NCBI GenBank assembly: GCA_021648145.1
Contig: JAKITI010000003.1
Span: 124,001 to 188,000 of the forward strand
Source of the DNA: Gammaproteobacteria bacterium
Lineage (GTDB): Bacteria > Pseudomonadota > Gammaproteobacteria > JAADGQ01
Reading direction: 5' to 3'
DNA length: 64,000 nucleotides
The notes under the pieces were generated by a model. It searched no databases, had not been told where the DNA came from, and saw only the letters and a program-made list of their open reading frames with translations. The position numbers and the translations under genes were made by a program. This document shows positions 46,918 through 56,888 of the stretch, piece by piece (position 1 is the stretch's first letter; the number at the start of each line of letters is the position of its first letter).

Positions 46918-47058
46918 ATGATAGAATTATCAAAAAGATCAACAGTTTACTTTTTTAAGTAGATGTCTACCAAGCACTTAGAGTCAAGATAGCTACAACT
47001 CACCAGTATAGTAAATGAGGCAGTACGTGTCATCTTAAGGGAAGATCAGGAGGATCTA
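46918..47058 (+). pseudogene. degenerate ribbon-helix-helix antitoxin gene
   Basis: A strong GGAGGAGG site precedes an ATG at 46918. The frame reads MIELSKRSTVYF, then shows in-frame stops at 46960-46962 and 46990-46992, and resumes with IVNEAVRVILREDQEDL. KRSTVYF and VNEAVRxxLxEDQEDL are the two conserved ends of CopG/RHH-type antitoxins at the correct spacing, so two point nonsense mutations have killed the gene. No partner toxin remains. Confidence 0.75.
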
Positions 47059-47074
47059 AATTCCTTACCAATGC

Positions 47075-48205
47075 CTATTTTTGTAGTTTTTTAATAAGTT
47101 GCCGGCCAAGGTTGATTCCTGGTAACTCGATATACCGATAAGAGTATAGTGCGGCAAAGTAGCTAAAGAACAGAGTCAGGAAAAAGGTGAAAAATAGTTT
47201 TATCTCATCGCCATAAAGACCTGTGTTAACAATAATAAGCACAGAAGCCCCAACAAATATGTTGTGATATAGGTATGTGCTATACGAAATTTCACCATAT
47301 TGTTTCAAGAACCTTGTAATAAAGGACTCTTTAATATCAAACTTTGTATATAAAACCACAAAAACACTCAGTATTGCTAGTAAACCGTATAAATTCCAGT
47401 TTAATTGCTGATTATAAAATATATGTTTCGGGAGGTGAAAGTAGTTATTTTTTACCGCAGCCGCTAATGTAAATAGTAAGATCAATAAAATAATCCCCCA
47501 TCGCATGCTCATTTGTATGTTCACTTTTTTTTCAGTATATAAATATCCAATTAAAATTCCCCCGCAGAATGTAAAGGCTAAAGTGAATACTTCATACCGA
47601 TCAATCTCAATGAGCTGAAGTGAGCCTATAAAATAGAGGGCAATTGCGATAAAAATAAGACCCAGTGCACGAGTGAACAATATAGCTGCAATTAATACAG
47701 GAAATATAATATAGAACTGAAACTCGACAGGAAGGCTCCAGTAGGCGACATTCATGATGTTGTCAGGACCTGTAAGATTCGATGTCAGGCTCAAATACTG
47801 TAAAACATTGATGAATGAAAAATCACTGTCGGCGAGGAACTCTATCCATAAACCTCTCGGCTCACTCAGGTAAAAGTATTGAAATATCTGAATAAAAACC
47901 AGGTAGATCAGCACGGATACAAAGAAGGCGGGCCATATTCTGAATACTCGTTTTATATAGAATTTAATAATTCCCCTATGGTTGTCAAAGCGTCTGTTAC
48001 TAATCCATAGTGCGCAGCCGCTTAAAACAAAAAAGAGTGCGACACCAAAAAACCCCAGCCCCATAAAATCCATGGGTGGAAAGCGGCTTGTGACATCAGA
48101 ATCAGAGTATTTGACTTTAGTCGCATCAATTGAATGAGCGACAATGACCAAAAAAGCAGCGATACCTCTTAACCATGTGAGTTGTTCTATATGTTTGTAT
48201 TTCAT
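47075..48205 (-). CDS. acyltransferase family 3 (O-acyltransferase), membrane
   Basis: This 376-residue protein has about ten transmembrane helices. It starts with the family signature QLTWLRGIAAFLVIVAHS (catalytic-type His) and continues with FFGVALFFVLSGCALWISNRR, both typical of OafA/ExoZ-type acyltransferases that O-acetylate polysaccharides. A role in decorating the glycan made by the cluster upstream is inferred. Its last 233 bases are duplicated at 45450. It has no neighbour in the same direction, so it may be transcribed alone. Confidence 0.9.
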   Translation of the reverse strand: MKYKHIEQLTWLRGIAAFLVIVAHSIDATKVKYSDSDVTSRFPPMDFMGLGFFGVALFFVLSGCALWISNRRFDNHRGIIKFYIKRVFRIWPAFFVSVLIYLVFIQIFQYFYLSEPRGLWIEFLADSDFSFINVLQYLSLTSNLTGPDNIMNVAYWSLPVEFQFYIIFPVLIAAILFTRALGLIFIAIALYFIGSLQLIEIDRYEVFTLAFTFCGGILIGYLYTEKKVNIQMSMRWGIILLILLFTLAAAVKNNYFHLPKHIFYNQQLNWNLYGLLAILSVFVVLYTKFDIKESFITRFLKQYGEISYSTYLYHNIFVGASVLIIVNTGLYGDEIKLFFTFFLTLFFSYFAALYSYRYIELPGINLGRQLIKKLQK

Positions 48206-48401
48206 GAATATCGGTGCGATTTCGTCCTAAATATAATCTTTTGCAGAATATAACGTATCGTCACAGCCTCAACAACACTTAATCTCTCACTATGCATCGT
48301 GTTTAGGCACTATTTTTACCTCTCTCCACTCAGATATTCCTTAAGTTTCATTTGTACTGAGCAGATAACTGTATATAGACAGCTGAACATGGAGCATTGC
48401 T

Positions 48402-48749
48402 GTGGCTTTAATTATTATAAATGACATTACACCTGGCATGATTTTGGCTCAAGATGTGCAGGATTCGAATGGGCGAATTTTGCTTCGTGAAGGAATGGAG
48501 TTGACGATACGCCATATCCGTATCATGAAAACATGGGGCGTTGCCGATGCTGATATCAAAGATCTCTCTTCAGAGGAAGCTGAAGATCAAAGCATGGCGC
48601 AGTTTGACCCCGCACTGCTAAAAAAGGCGGAACTCAAGGCCGATCAATTATTTAAAAAATCCAACCTGAATCACCCCGTTGTACACGAACTCTATCGGCA
48701 ATGGGTGCTTCGTTATATGCAAGGAAAGGTGACCGCTCATGGCTTATGA
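48402..48749 (+). CDS. small protein resembling the N-terminal domain of HD-GYP proteins
   Basis: This 115-residue protein starts MALIIINDITPGMILAQDVQ, continues with NGRILLREGMELTIRHIRIM and ends in a helical tail. The segment resembles the small beta-rich domain that precedes HD-GYP or HDOD output domains in other proteins; here it is a separate gene. The GTG start (48402) has GGAG nine bases upstream. It overlaps the HDOD gene by 11 bases, so the two may act as a split version of one protein. Confidence 0.72.
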   Translation: MALIIINDITPGMILAQDVQDSNGRILLREGMELTIRHIRIMKTWGVADADIKDLSSEEAEDQSMAQFDPALLKKAELKADQLFKKSNLNHPVVHELYRQWVLRYMQGKVTAHGL

Positions 48750-49587
48750 TGCGGCCTCTTTGGTTGCAAGTGCCTCTGAATTTGCAATATTACCGACCGT
48801 TTATTTTAAAGTTGATGAGGCGATTAATGATCCGTGTAAATCGAATCACCACCTCTCTCAAATCATTAATGAAGATGCTGTGCTGGCTGCAAAATTACTG
48901 CGTATTGCCAATAGTGCCTTATTTAATTTTCCATCCAGAATAGATACGATTTCAAGAGCAATCACCGTCATCGGCACGCAGCAATTGAGGGATATGGTGC
49001 TCTCTTGCTCGGTGATAAAAACATTCAATCACTTGCCTGCCGATCTGGTTGATATGGATTCTTTTTGGCGACACAGTATGGCGACAGCAGTGGCCGCGCG
49101 TTTGTTGGCCACGTACTGCAAAGAGCTTAATGTCGAGCGCTATTTTGTTGCTGGCTTATTGCATGATATTGGTCAGTTGGTCTTGTTTAGCGAGATTCCT
49201 GATCTCATTTGTGAAGTGATTCAAAAAGCACGGTCAATGCAGCTATTGTTGCAAGATGTAGAGCTGGAAATGGTTGGCTTTACTCATGCTGATGTGGGGG
49301 CTTTGTTGATGAAGTTATGGAAGTTACCTGAGTGCCTTGAGGAGGTCGTAGGGCATCATCACGTGCCTGCCAGTGCCAAAGTTTCAATAAAAGAGGTGGC
49401 TATTGTTCATGTGGCCGACCTAATGACGACCGCACTGCAGCTGGGTCGCAGTGGTGAGTTTTATGCCCCTGAATTGAACAATGAAGCTTGGCAAAGCCTT
49501 GGCTTGTCAGCCAATGTGATCCCTTTGATTATTCAGCAGTTAGAGCGGCAGTATCAGGATGCCATTCGTTATATTTTGAGTGATTGA
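48739..49587 (+). CDS. HDOD-domain signalling protein
   Basis: In this 282-residue protein the HDOD domain spans about residues 20-215: [71 protein letters not shown] and EVVGHHHVP. It keeps the HD pair in LLHDIG. HDOD proteins usually lack phosphodiesterase activity and work as adaptors in chemosensing or c-di-GMP signalling. It is coupled to both neighbours by overlap: 11 bases upstream, and it abuts the histidine kinase. Confidence 0.93.
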   Translation: MAYDAASLVASASEFAILPTVYFKVDEAINDPCKSNHHLSQIINEDAVLAAKLLRIANSALFNFPSRIDTISRAITVIGTQQLRDMVLSCSVIKTFNHLPADLVDMDSFWRHSMATAVAARLLATYCKELNVERYFVAGLLHDIGQLVLFSEIPDLICEVIQKARSMQLLLQDVELEMVGFTHADVGALLMKLWKLPECLEEVVGHHHVPASAKVSIKEVAIVHVADLMTTALQLGRSGEFYAPELNNEAWQSLGLSANVIPLIIQQLERQYQDAIRYILSD

Positions 49588-49591
49588 GTTT

Positions 49592-51352
49592 ATGTTTGAT
49601 GACTCACTGACAAAAGAGAAGAGAGTTGCAACGCTTGAGAAAGCACATCATCGCTTGCTTGATTCTATAGATGTTATTGTTGCAACCCAGCCCCCTGCGT
49701 TAGGTGCGAATGAAATTCCAACCCCGGAAGTGATCACGCTTGATGCACTGACGCGTTTAAAGAAAGTGGTTCCTTTAGATGCATTGGGCCTATTGATGGT
49801 GGATAAACTGGGCTTGGAATTTGACCTTCAGGTTTGTGAGCCTAAAAGTTCGAGGCAGGATCTGGAGCGTATTGTCGATGCTTTTATTGATGATGGAACG
49901 TTTGCCTGGGCAATCAGCCAAAAACGTACGATCGTTGTTCCCAGCGGCGGTAGTTCTCAAACAAAAATACTGCATGTCATTGCAACGGAAGGTGTTGTTC
50001 TAGGGATGTTTGTTGGGTTGACAGACCTGCCAGCAATTGAAGTGGATGATGTTTTTTTAAGTCTGTTATCAGTTATTTTCATGCGTTGTGCTTATGGTCT
50101 GGAAAGCTATGCACTCAACAGGCGAATTAAAGAGCACAATCAGCACCTTGAAAAAGAGGTTTTAATTCGTACCAAGCAGTTGGTGATTGCCAAAGAGCGC
50201 GCTGAAGCAGCGAACCAGGCAAAATCAAGTTTTCTTTCAACCGTAAGCCACGAAATTCGTACACCGCTCAATGGTGTGGTGGGTATGCTGGGTCTGCTTG
50301 AAGAAGAGCAATTTGATGCAGAACAGTTGGGGTATTTGACGCTGGCACGTCACTCGTGCGATTCGTTACTCGTATTGATTAATGATCTTCTCGATTTTTC
50401 CAAAATAGAGGCGGGTCACTTAACAATAGAGAGCATTGAATTTAACCCGGCTAATATTGTTGACGAAAGTATCCGTTTATTAACAGGGAATGCTTTGAAT
50501 AAAGGCCTTGAACTGGTTTTCAGTCCAGCGACTGATATACCCAGTCGAGCTTTGGGTGATCCCACACGCTTGCGCCAGGTGATGACTAACTTATTGAGCA
50601 ACGCCATTAAATTTACTGATCAAGGGAAAATTACTGTAAAAATAGAGCGTGCTTCGCGGCAGCAAAATGGTTTTAATCTTCACTTTGAAGTGGTTGATGA
50701 AGGTATTGGAATTTCACTGATAAACCAGACCAAAATTTTTGAATCTTTCTCTCAAGCAGATAACTCAACCACACGAAAATATGGTGGAACGGGCTTGGGA
50801 CTGGCTATTTGCAAGCGTTTAGTTAATGCGATGGGCGGTGAAATTGGTGTTAAAAGCATAGAAGGGAAAGGAAGCGCCTTTTATTTTGATGTAAATTTTT
50901 TGCCTGCACCGGATGCTACGCATGAGGTAGAGTCGACTCAGTTATTATCCAAACTAGAAAAAATAGAGCCTGGGGTGCGTGTTCTTGTGGCGGAAGACAA
51001 CCGAATTAATCAAACCATTGCAAAGAAAACTTTAGGGAAGCTGGGTTGCATCGTGGATATTGCTGATCATGGAGAAATGGCTATAGCGCTTTTGTCACAG
51101 CACTTTTATGATCTTGTTTTTATGGATTGCCATATGCCGGTGATGGATGGTTATGAAGCAACACGGCAAATCAGAAACAGGGAAAAAGAGGGAATGCTGC
51201 ACACTCCAATTATAGCATTGACAGCAAGCTCACTTGAAGAAGGGTATGATAAATGCGAAGAGTATGGCATGGATGATTACCTGACCAAGCCTTATAAGAT
51301 AGAGCATCTTGAAGCGATGCTGGTGAAGTGGTTGCCTGAAAAGGTGAGGTAA
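49592..51352 (+). CDS. hybrid histidine kinase with receiver domain
   Basis: This protein of about 586 residues has no transmembrane helix. The N-terminal GAF-like region (about 30-190) is followed by a coiled-coil, HisKA with the His in VSHEIRTP (about 220), HATPase with [16 protein letters not shown] and [11 protein letters not shown], and a C-terminal receiver with acceptor Asp in [12 protein letters not shown] (about 512) and KPY near the end. I use the ATG at 49592; a GTG at 49580 is in frame but overlaps the previous stop and has no ribosome site. With the HDOD gene it probably senses a soluble cytoplasmic signal. Confidence 0.92.
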   Translation: MFDDSLTKEKRVATLEKAHHRLLDSIDVIVATQPPALGANEIPTPEVITLDALTRLKKVVPLDALGLLMVDKLGLEFDLQVCEPKSSRQDLERIVDAFIDDGTFAWAISQKRTIVVPSGGSSQTKILHVIATEGVVLGMFVGLTDLPAIEVDDVFLSLLSVIFMRCAYGLESYALNRRIKEHNQHLEKEVLIRTKQLVIAKERAEAANQAKSSFLSTVSHEIRTPLNGVVGMLGLLEEEQFDAEQLGYLTLARHSCDSLLVLINDLLDFSKIEAGHLTIESIEFNPANIVDESIRLLTGNALNKGLELVFSPATDIPSRALGDPTRLRQVMTNLLSNAIKFTDQGKITVKIERASRQQNGFNLHFEVVDEGIGISLINQTKIFESFSQADNSTTRKYGGTGLGLAICKRLVNAMGGEIGVKSIEGKGSAFYFDVNFLPAPDATHEVESTQLLSKLEKIEPGVRVLVAEDNRINQTIAKKTLGKLGCIVDIADHGEMAIALLSQHFYDLVFMDCHMPVMDGYEATRQIRNREKEGMLHTPIIALTASSLEEGYDKCEEYGMDDYLTKPYKIEHLEAMLVKWLPEKVR

Positions 51353-51365
51353 CTATTCAGCTCAC

Positions 51366-51394
51366 CCCTGAAATTCGCCATTCGAATTTCAGGG
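51366..51394. terminator. 12-bp perfect hairpin between convergent kinase and acnA
   Basis: CCCTGAAATTCG and CGAATTTCAGGG form a perfect stem around CCATT, in the 110-bp gap between the two convergent stop codons. No U tract follows, as at the two other convergent junctions in the window. Confidence 0.65.
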
Positions 51395-51462
51395 TCAATC
51401 TGAACAGTGACATGTGCATTTTCTACTAATGCCGCTTTTTATCTCAGTGAATACTTACACCG

Positions 51463-54258
51463 CTATAATGCTTGGCGAAGCACGTAAGGTAAAATTCCTC
51501 CGTGATAGAAGTACTCCAGCTCGTTCGCAGTATCAATACGTGCGATCACTGAAAAGGTTTTGACTTCACCGTTTGTTGATGTTGCTGTCACCGTGATTGT
51601 TTGCCCTGGTGTTAGACTTTTCAATCCACCGATATCGAAAGCTTCTGAGCCGTTCAGGCCGAGTGACTCCGCACTTTCTCCTTCTGAAAACTGCAGTGGA
51701 AGAATACCCATTCCAATAAGGTTTGAGCGATGAATGCGCTCATAGCTGATCGCAATAACAGCATTAATTCCCAGTAATTTCGGCCCTTTTGCCGCCCAGT
51801 CGCGCGATGATCCGGTGCCGTACTCTTTACCGGCAATGATGATTAAAGGAATATTATCCGCCTGATATTTCATGGAGGCTTCATAGATGGTCATGCCTTC
51901 ACCTTCGGGTTGATGCCGAGTGAAGCCACCTTCCGTGCCGGGTGCAAGTAAATTACGTAGGCGGATGTTGGCAAATGTACCCCGCATCATCACTTCATGA
52001 TTACCACGCCTGGCACCGTATGAGTTGAAATCTTTAAGTGCCACACCATTTTCAATCAAATATTTTCCTGCGGGTGTTTCAGCGGTGAACGAACCTGCCG
52101 GAGAGATATGGTCTGTGGTGACTGAATCCCCTAAAAGAGCCAGTACGCGTGCTTGTTTGATGTCTTGTACGGGAGTGGGCTCTTTTTCCATTGTTGCAAA
52201 AAATGGAGGCTCTTTAATATAAGTAGAATCCTCTTTCCAGCTATAGAGTTCGCCCGTGGGTACATCAAGTTCGTTCCATTCCGGCTCACCTTTGAATACA
52301 TCGTGATAAGCATTTTCAAACTGTTCAAGCCCAACATGTTTTTCAACAAATTGTTCGATTTCTTCAGGCGAAGGCCAGATATCATCGAGATAGACGGGGT
52401 GGTGGTTAGAATCAAGACCCACAGGTGATTTGCTCAGATCGACATTAAGGTTGCCTGATAAAGCATAAGCAATCACCAGTGCTGGAGAGGCCAGATAATT
52501 TGCACGAACCAATGGGTTAACACGCCCTTCAAAGTTTCTATTGCCTGATAACACAGCCGCAACGGATAAATTACCTTCAGTGATCGCATCACTGATATGT
52601 TTGTGGAGTGGGCCGCTGTTACCAATGCAAGTGGTGCAGCCATAACCCACCACATGAAAGCCGAGTGCTTCCATGTAAGGTAACAGGCCAGCAGCTTCCA
52701 GGTAATCAGTGACCACTCTGGAACCAGGTGCCAGGCTTGTTTTTACCCAAGGCTGTGATTTGAGGCCGCGATGAACGGCATTACGTGCTAACAATGCAGC
52801 CGCAATTAAACCACTTGGGTTCGATGTGTTTGTGCAGCTGGTGATAGCCGCAATTACAACAGAGCCATGACATAAATTATAAGCAACACCATCAGGTTGA
52901 CGAGTTGGAATGTTTCTGCTGAGCAGTTTGTCCAGTTCGGCATCGGGATGCTCTTCATGCAGTTCGGGTGGAATTTGCATTGGGCTGCCGCCTTCACCCA
53001 GCCAGCAGACCATAGAGTCCTCATCGACTCCATCCAGCTCCTCTTCAAGGTGCTCACTGAGTGCGGCGCGAAATGAGTTGCGGACTTTAGAGAGTGCAAC
53101 GCGATCTTGTGGGCGGCTCGGGCCTGCCAATGAGGGTTCAACGTCGCTTAAATCAATCTCTACAATATTGGTATATTCTGCGGTATTTTGCTCGGCGTTG
53201 TACCAAAGGCCTTGGGCTTTATAATAAGCTTCGACCAGTGGTGCATTATCACCACGGCCTGTTAGTTTCAGAAAGTCTGTTGTTTTTTCATCAACTGGAA
53301 AAAGCCCAATTGTTGCGCCATATTCGGGAGCCATATTGGCAATGGTGGCACGATCGGCCAAGGAGAGATGAGCCAGGCCTGGACCAAAGAATTCGACAAA
53401 TTTACCAACCACACCTTTTTTGCGCAGTATTTCAGTAATCGTTAATACCAGGTCGGTAGCCGTGGTTTGTGCGGAAAGTTGGCCCATTAATTTAACGCCA
53501 ACCACTTGCGGAACGAGTAATGAGGAGGGTTGGCCGAGCAGAGCCGCTTCAGCCTCAATACCACCGACACCCCAGCCCACAACACCGAGGCCATTAATCA
53601 TGGTGGTGTGTGAATCTGTACCGATGAGTGTGTCAGGGTAAACCCATGTCTCACCATCAAAGTCAGCTGTGATGGCGACTTTGGCTAGATACTCAAGATT
53701 AATCTGGTGGACGATGCCCATATCGGGTGGAACGACTCGGAAGTTATCAAAAGCACTCTGTCCCCAGCGTAAAAACTGATAACGCTCTCTATTTCGAGAG
53801 TATTCAAGCTCAGAATTTGCTTTTAAAGCGGTCACAGAGGCGTATTGGTCGACTTGCACGGAATGATCAATCACCAGATCGGCCGGTGTAAAAGGGTTTA
53901 TTTTAGCAGGGTCACCTCCGAGTCGCTTTAATGCAGAGCGCATTGCAGCAAGATCGGCAACAGCAGGTACGCCAGTGAAATCCTGAAGGAGAACTCGAGC
54001 CGGCATGAAAAGGATCTCTTTGTCAGGAGTTGCTTTTGCATCCCACTGGCATACGGCTTCAATGTCAGATTTTTTGACTTCAATGCCATCTTCGCGTCTG
54101 AGCAAGTTTTCTAAAAGAATTTTAAGCGAGAAAGGAAGCTTGCTCAAGTCAATGCCACTTGCTTTAGCGACTGCGGGGAGTGAAAAGTAGTGGTATGTTT
54201 TATTCGCAACAGCAAGCGTTGATTTGACACTAAAACTATCGAGTATATTTTTGCTCAT
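51463..54258 (-). CDS. acnA: aconitate hydratase A
   Basis: This 931-residue IRP1/AcnA-type enzyme interconverts citrate and isocitrate in the TCA cycle through a [4Fe-4S] cluster. Cluster Cys are in SCTNTSNPSG and in GYGCTTCIGNSGP. IGTDSHTTMINGLGVVGWG and YGTGSSRDWAAKG are conserved active-site segments. Length is slightly above the usual 890-900. It is a single gene on the minus strand with a 222-bp upstream gap shared with the DUF3549 gene. Confidence 0.97.
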   Translation of the reverse strand: MSKNILDSFSVKSTLAVANKTYHYFSLPAVAKASGIDLSKLPFSLKILLENLLRREDGIEVKKSDIEAVCQWDAKATPDKEILFMPARVLLQDFTGVPAVADLAAMRSALKRLGGDPAKINPFTPADLVIDHSVQVDQYASVTALKANSELEYSRNRERYQFLRWGQSAFDNFRVVPPDMGIVHQINLEYLAKVAITADFDGETWVYPDTLIGTDSHTTMINGLGVVGWGVGGIEAEAALLGQPSSLLVPQVVGVKLMGQLSAQTTATDLVLTITEILRKKGVVGKFVEFFGPGLAHLSLADRATIANMAPEYGATIGLFPVDEKTTDFLKLTGRGDNAPLVEAYYKAQGLWYNAEQNTAEYTNIVEIDLSDVEPSLAGPSRPQDRVALSKVRNSFRAALSEHLEEELDGVDEDSMVCWLGEGGSPMQIPPELHEEHPDAELDKLLSRNIPTRQPDGVAYNLCHGSVVIAAITSCTNTSNPSGLIAAALLARNAVHRGLKSQPWVKTSLAPGSRVVTDYLEAAGLLPYMEALGFHVVGYGCTTCIGNSGPLHKHISDAITEGNLSVAAVLSGNRNFEGRVNPLVRANYLASPALVIAYALSGNLNVDLSKSPVGLDSNHHPVYLDDIWPSPEEIEQFVEKHVGLEQFENAYHDVFKGEPEWNELDVPTGELYSWKEDSTYIKEPPFFATMEKEPTPVQDIKQARVLALLGDSVTTDHISPAGSFTAETPAGKYLIENGVALKDFNSYGARRGNHEVMMRGTFANIRLRNLLAPGTEGGFTRHQPEGEGMTIYEASMKYQADNIPLIIIAGKEYGTGSSRDWAAKGPKLLGINAVIAISYERIHRSNLIGMGILPLQFSEGESAESLGLNGSEAFDIGGLKSLTPGQTITVTATSTNGEVKTFSVIARIDTANELEYFYHGGILPYVLRQAL

Positions 54259-54480
54259 TATGCAATTCCATTCAGACTTCTTGAAGAAAATAGTGTGATT
54301 CTAACAATATCTTGCAATGCTGGGAAATTTCAGTTTAAGGTCAGTGTGCTCTTCTTCGTTGCATGTACGGAAAAACAATTTTAAGTGCGACACTCGCATC
54401 CATCATCAAATTTATGGTCGCCTTTTTTCTCGTACGGCTCGAATCTTATTATCAGGCAAGAGTGGAGCACTTTCGTGACG

Positions 54481-55542
54481 CTATAAAATTCGCCCAATGG
54501 CATCGTGACTCGGTACTCCAAACATGGCTCCTGTTGCCTTTTCAATTTGCTTTGAGCGCTCTGGGTTGCGCAAAACTTGTAACAGTGAGCCACGCATTCC
54601 TGGAATGTAGAGCAGATCTGACATGACGTGATTAAATATATCTTGCCCAACATCCTCATTCGCTAACGCTTCAATATAAGGTTGATTCAGTTCAGGTGAA
54701 TGAAGGTCACTCCAGGCGCGTCCTGCAATGGTAACTAAAACTTCAATATTGTGAGCCACAGGATGGTTCAGCAAACTTTTAATCAATTGTTCTCGTAAGC
54801 CCTTGGCCTTGGCGTAAGAGATGCCGCGCAAACCCGAGGTGATGATTTGGATATCGGGTTTTTCTGCTGAGAGTTGCTCATGAACTCGAGCAATAATCAT
54901 TTCAGTCATTTGTGTATCTATTTTTTCATTTTCGAGAAAATTACATAGTGATGTAAAGGGCTGAGTCGGAATATGAGGTATTGATGCAGCAATATGTTGT
55001 GCGTTGTTCTCTTCATCTAGGCGTGTGGCGATATCTGCAATTCCTTGCAATCCCAGTTGAGACCATTGTTTGTAATCTAAGTCACCAGCAAAGTAGCTTT
55101 GTGCATGTTGATAATATTGTGAGGGTGTTTGTCCGAGCACTTTTAGTGTTTTGGCGTGAAAGCAGGCCATACGCTCTTGATTAGGGGTGAAACCGTAGGG
55201 GTTATCATCCATTGCATTTTGTTGGGTACCGCTGAATTTGTCATCAACTGTTTTGAGTAGTCGGTGCAAAAAATCGTCTCGACCAGCTGGCATTATGTAA
55301 GCTTTTTCATCAAGAGGTAATTTTAAAAACCAGATGAAATGATTGCTCTTGTTTTCTTTTTCCCACCCTAAAACGCCGAGCCAGGCTTGGCGCTGTGAAG
55401 GTTGAGGGTATGCCAGTGCGCACTCTTCAAATTGTTGGAACTGCTTTGAAGGTATTTTGCAGATGCGTCGCCCCATATCAAAGGCGCGGAATTGGGTGTT
55501 GGAGTGCTCAAAAAATTGGCCAATTGTTGTAATTTGATTCAT
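54481..55542 (-). CDS. DUF3549 family protein
   Basis: This 353-residue soluble protein opens MNQITTIGQFFEHSNTQFRAFDMGRRI and contains ALAYPQPSQRQAWLGVLGW, features I recall of DUF3549, a gammaproteobacterial family without known function. It has no signal peptide, membrane helix or clear catalytic motif; the C-terminal half is rich in HEAT-like helices (LREQLIKSLLNHPVAHNIEV). It is a single gene on the minus strand between acnA and mtnA. Confidence 0.85.
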   Translation of the reverse strand: MNQITTIGQFFEHSNTQFRAFDMGRRICKIPSKQFQQFEECALAYPQPSQRQAWLGVLGWEKENKSNHFIWFLKLPLDEKAYIMPAGRDDFLHRLLKTVDDKFSGTQQNAMDDNPYGFTPNQERMACFHAKTLKVLGQTPSQYYQHAQSYFAGDLDYKQWSQLGLQGIADIATRLDEENNAQHIAASIPHIPTQPFTSLCNFLENEKIDTQMTEMIIARVHEQLSAEKPDIQIITSGLRGISYAKAKGLREQLIKSLLNHPVAHNIEVLVTIAGRAWSDLHSPELNQPYIEALANEDVGQDIFNHVMSDLLYIPGMRGSLLQVLRNPERSKQIEKATGAMFGVPSHDAIGRIL

Positions 55543-55707
55543 AAACTGTGCTGATCGGTTTATTGTGAAAATGAGAAGGATTGTGGAGATTATATACTGA
55601 TTAAAACGGGTGGATTGTACTTGTAAATAAAATAATGATTTTAAAATTAACAGGGTTTGTGGTATTCAGTAGTTCATATCTGTTTTATTTAAAGTCGGAG
55701 TGCTGTG

Positions 55708-56748
55708 ATGTCAGAAAATAATAGTGATTCAGTTCATGCCGTTGTATGGGAGGAGGGGGTGCTCAGATTGCTGGATCAACGCTTGTTACCTCAAAAAGTT
55801 GAATATTTGAGTTATGCGGATTCTGCCGAAGTGGCTTCAGCCATCCGCGATATGGTGGTGCGAGGTGCACCAGCGATTGGTATCGCGGCGGCTTATGCGA
55901 TGGTGCTTTCTGCGCGTGCTTGGTATGCACGCGTGCCGCAGCGCTGGAAAGAGCTGATGGAGGCTGATATTAAACAGTTGGCAGATGCTCGTCCCACGGC
56001 GGTAAATTTATGTTGGGCGCTTGATAAAATGCGGGCTTGTCTTGCGGGATGTGAAAATCCTGAAGAAGGGTTGCTGGATGAAGCTAAGCGTATTCATGCA
56101 GAGGATGTGGCCGCGTGTCAGCGCATGGGTGAGTTGGGCGCTGAACTCATTAAATCTCGCTGTTCTGTGTTGACGCATTGTAATGCAGGGGCGTTAGCAA
56201 CAGGTGGATACGGTACGGCGTTAGGTGTGATTCGGTCGGCCAATCACGCTGGGAAAATTCAGCATGTTTATGCAGATGAAACGCGGCCTTGGTTGCAAGG
56301 CTCTCGTTTGACTGCTTGGGAAATGGTACAGGAAAAAATTCCAGTGACAGTTTTAGTTGAGGGAGCGGCGGCTCATTTGATGAAACAAGGCAAAGTGCAG
56401 TGGGTGATTGTTGGCTCGGATCGGATTGCGGCGAATGGTGATGTGGCCAATAAGATCGGGACTTATAATTTAGCTGTTGTGGCACGTTATCATGGCGTGA
56501 AATTTATGGTGGTTGCGCCGACCAGTACGATTGATATGCGTATCGGCCAAGGTGACCAAATTCCGATTGAGTTGCGTTCTGAAGATGAAATTATGATGAA
56601 CCAGTGCAAGCGTGTGGCGGCGACAGGTGCCGTGGGTTGGAACCCTGCATTTGATGTGACCCCTGCGGATTTGGTGGATGCGATTGTGACCGAGAAAGGG
56701 GTGGTGTTTGAGCCTACGGCCAAGAAAATGGCAGCATTAATGGCGTAG
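55708..56748 (+). CDS. mtnA: S-methyl-5-thioribose-1-phosphate isomerase
   Basis: This 346-residue enzyme of the eIF2B-related family converts methylthioribose-1-phosphate to methylthioribulose-1-phosphate in methionine salvage. Marks are [14 protein letters not shown], the active Cys in [36 protein letters not shown] and the catalytic Asp in [19 protein letters not shown]. The ATG at 55708 follows CGGAG by seven bases; a GTG three bases earlier is in frame. mtnA immediately before gyrA is a common gammaproteobacterial order. No other salvage gene is present here. Confidence 0.95.
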   Translation: MSENNSDSVHAVVWEEGVLRLLDQRLLPQKVEYLSYADSAEVASAIRDMVVRGAPAIGIAAAYAMVLSARAWYARVPQRWKELMEADIKQLADARPTAVNLCWALDKMRACLAGCENPEEGLLDEAKRIHAEDVAACQRMGELGAELIKSRCSVLTHCNAGALATGGYGTALGVIRSANHAGKIQHVYADETRPWLQGSRLTAWEMVQEKIPVTVLVEGAAAHLMKQGKVQWVIVGSDRIAANGDVANKIGTYNLAVVARYHGVKFMVVAPTSTIDMRIGQGDQIPIELRSEDEIMMNQCKRVAATGAVGWNPAFDVTPADLVDAIVTEKGVVFEPTAKKMAALMA

Positions 56749-56888
56749 TCGAGTATAAGGGTCGCCCATGAAATAATTATATAAATTATTCTGTGTGCAC
56801 TCCTAACCATGCAGCACTTTGCTGATTGTGGTACGATTTCGCGGTTTTTTACGCATTCAAACCAATATCATAAGGCTTGTGAATTTTC

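Noticed and set aside
54363-54626. Small plus-strand open frame between acnA and the DUF3549 gene
   Set aside because: It runs mostly antisense to the DUF3549 gene end, has no ribosome site and looks like a chance frame.
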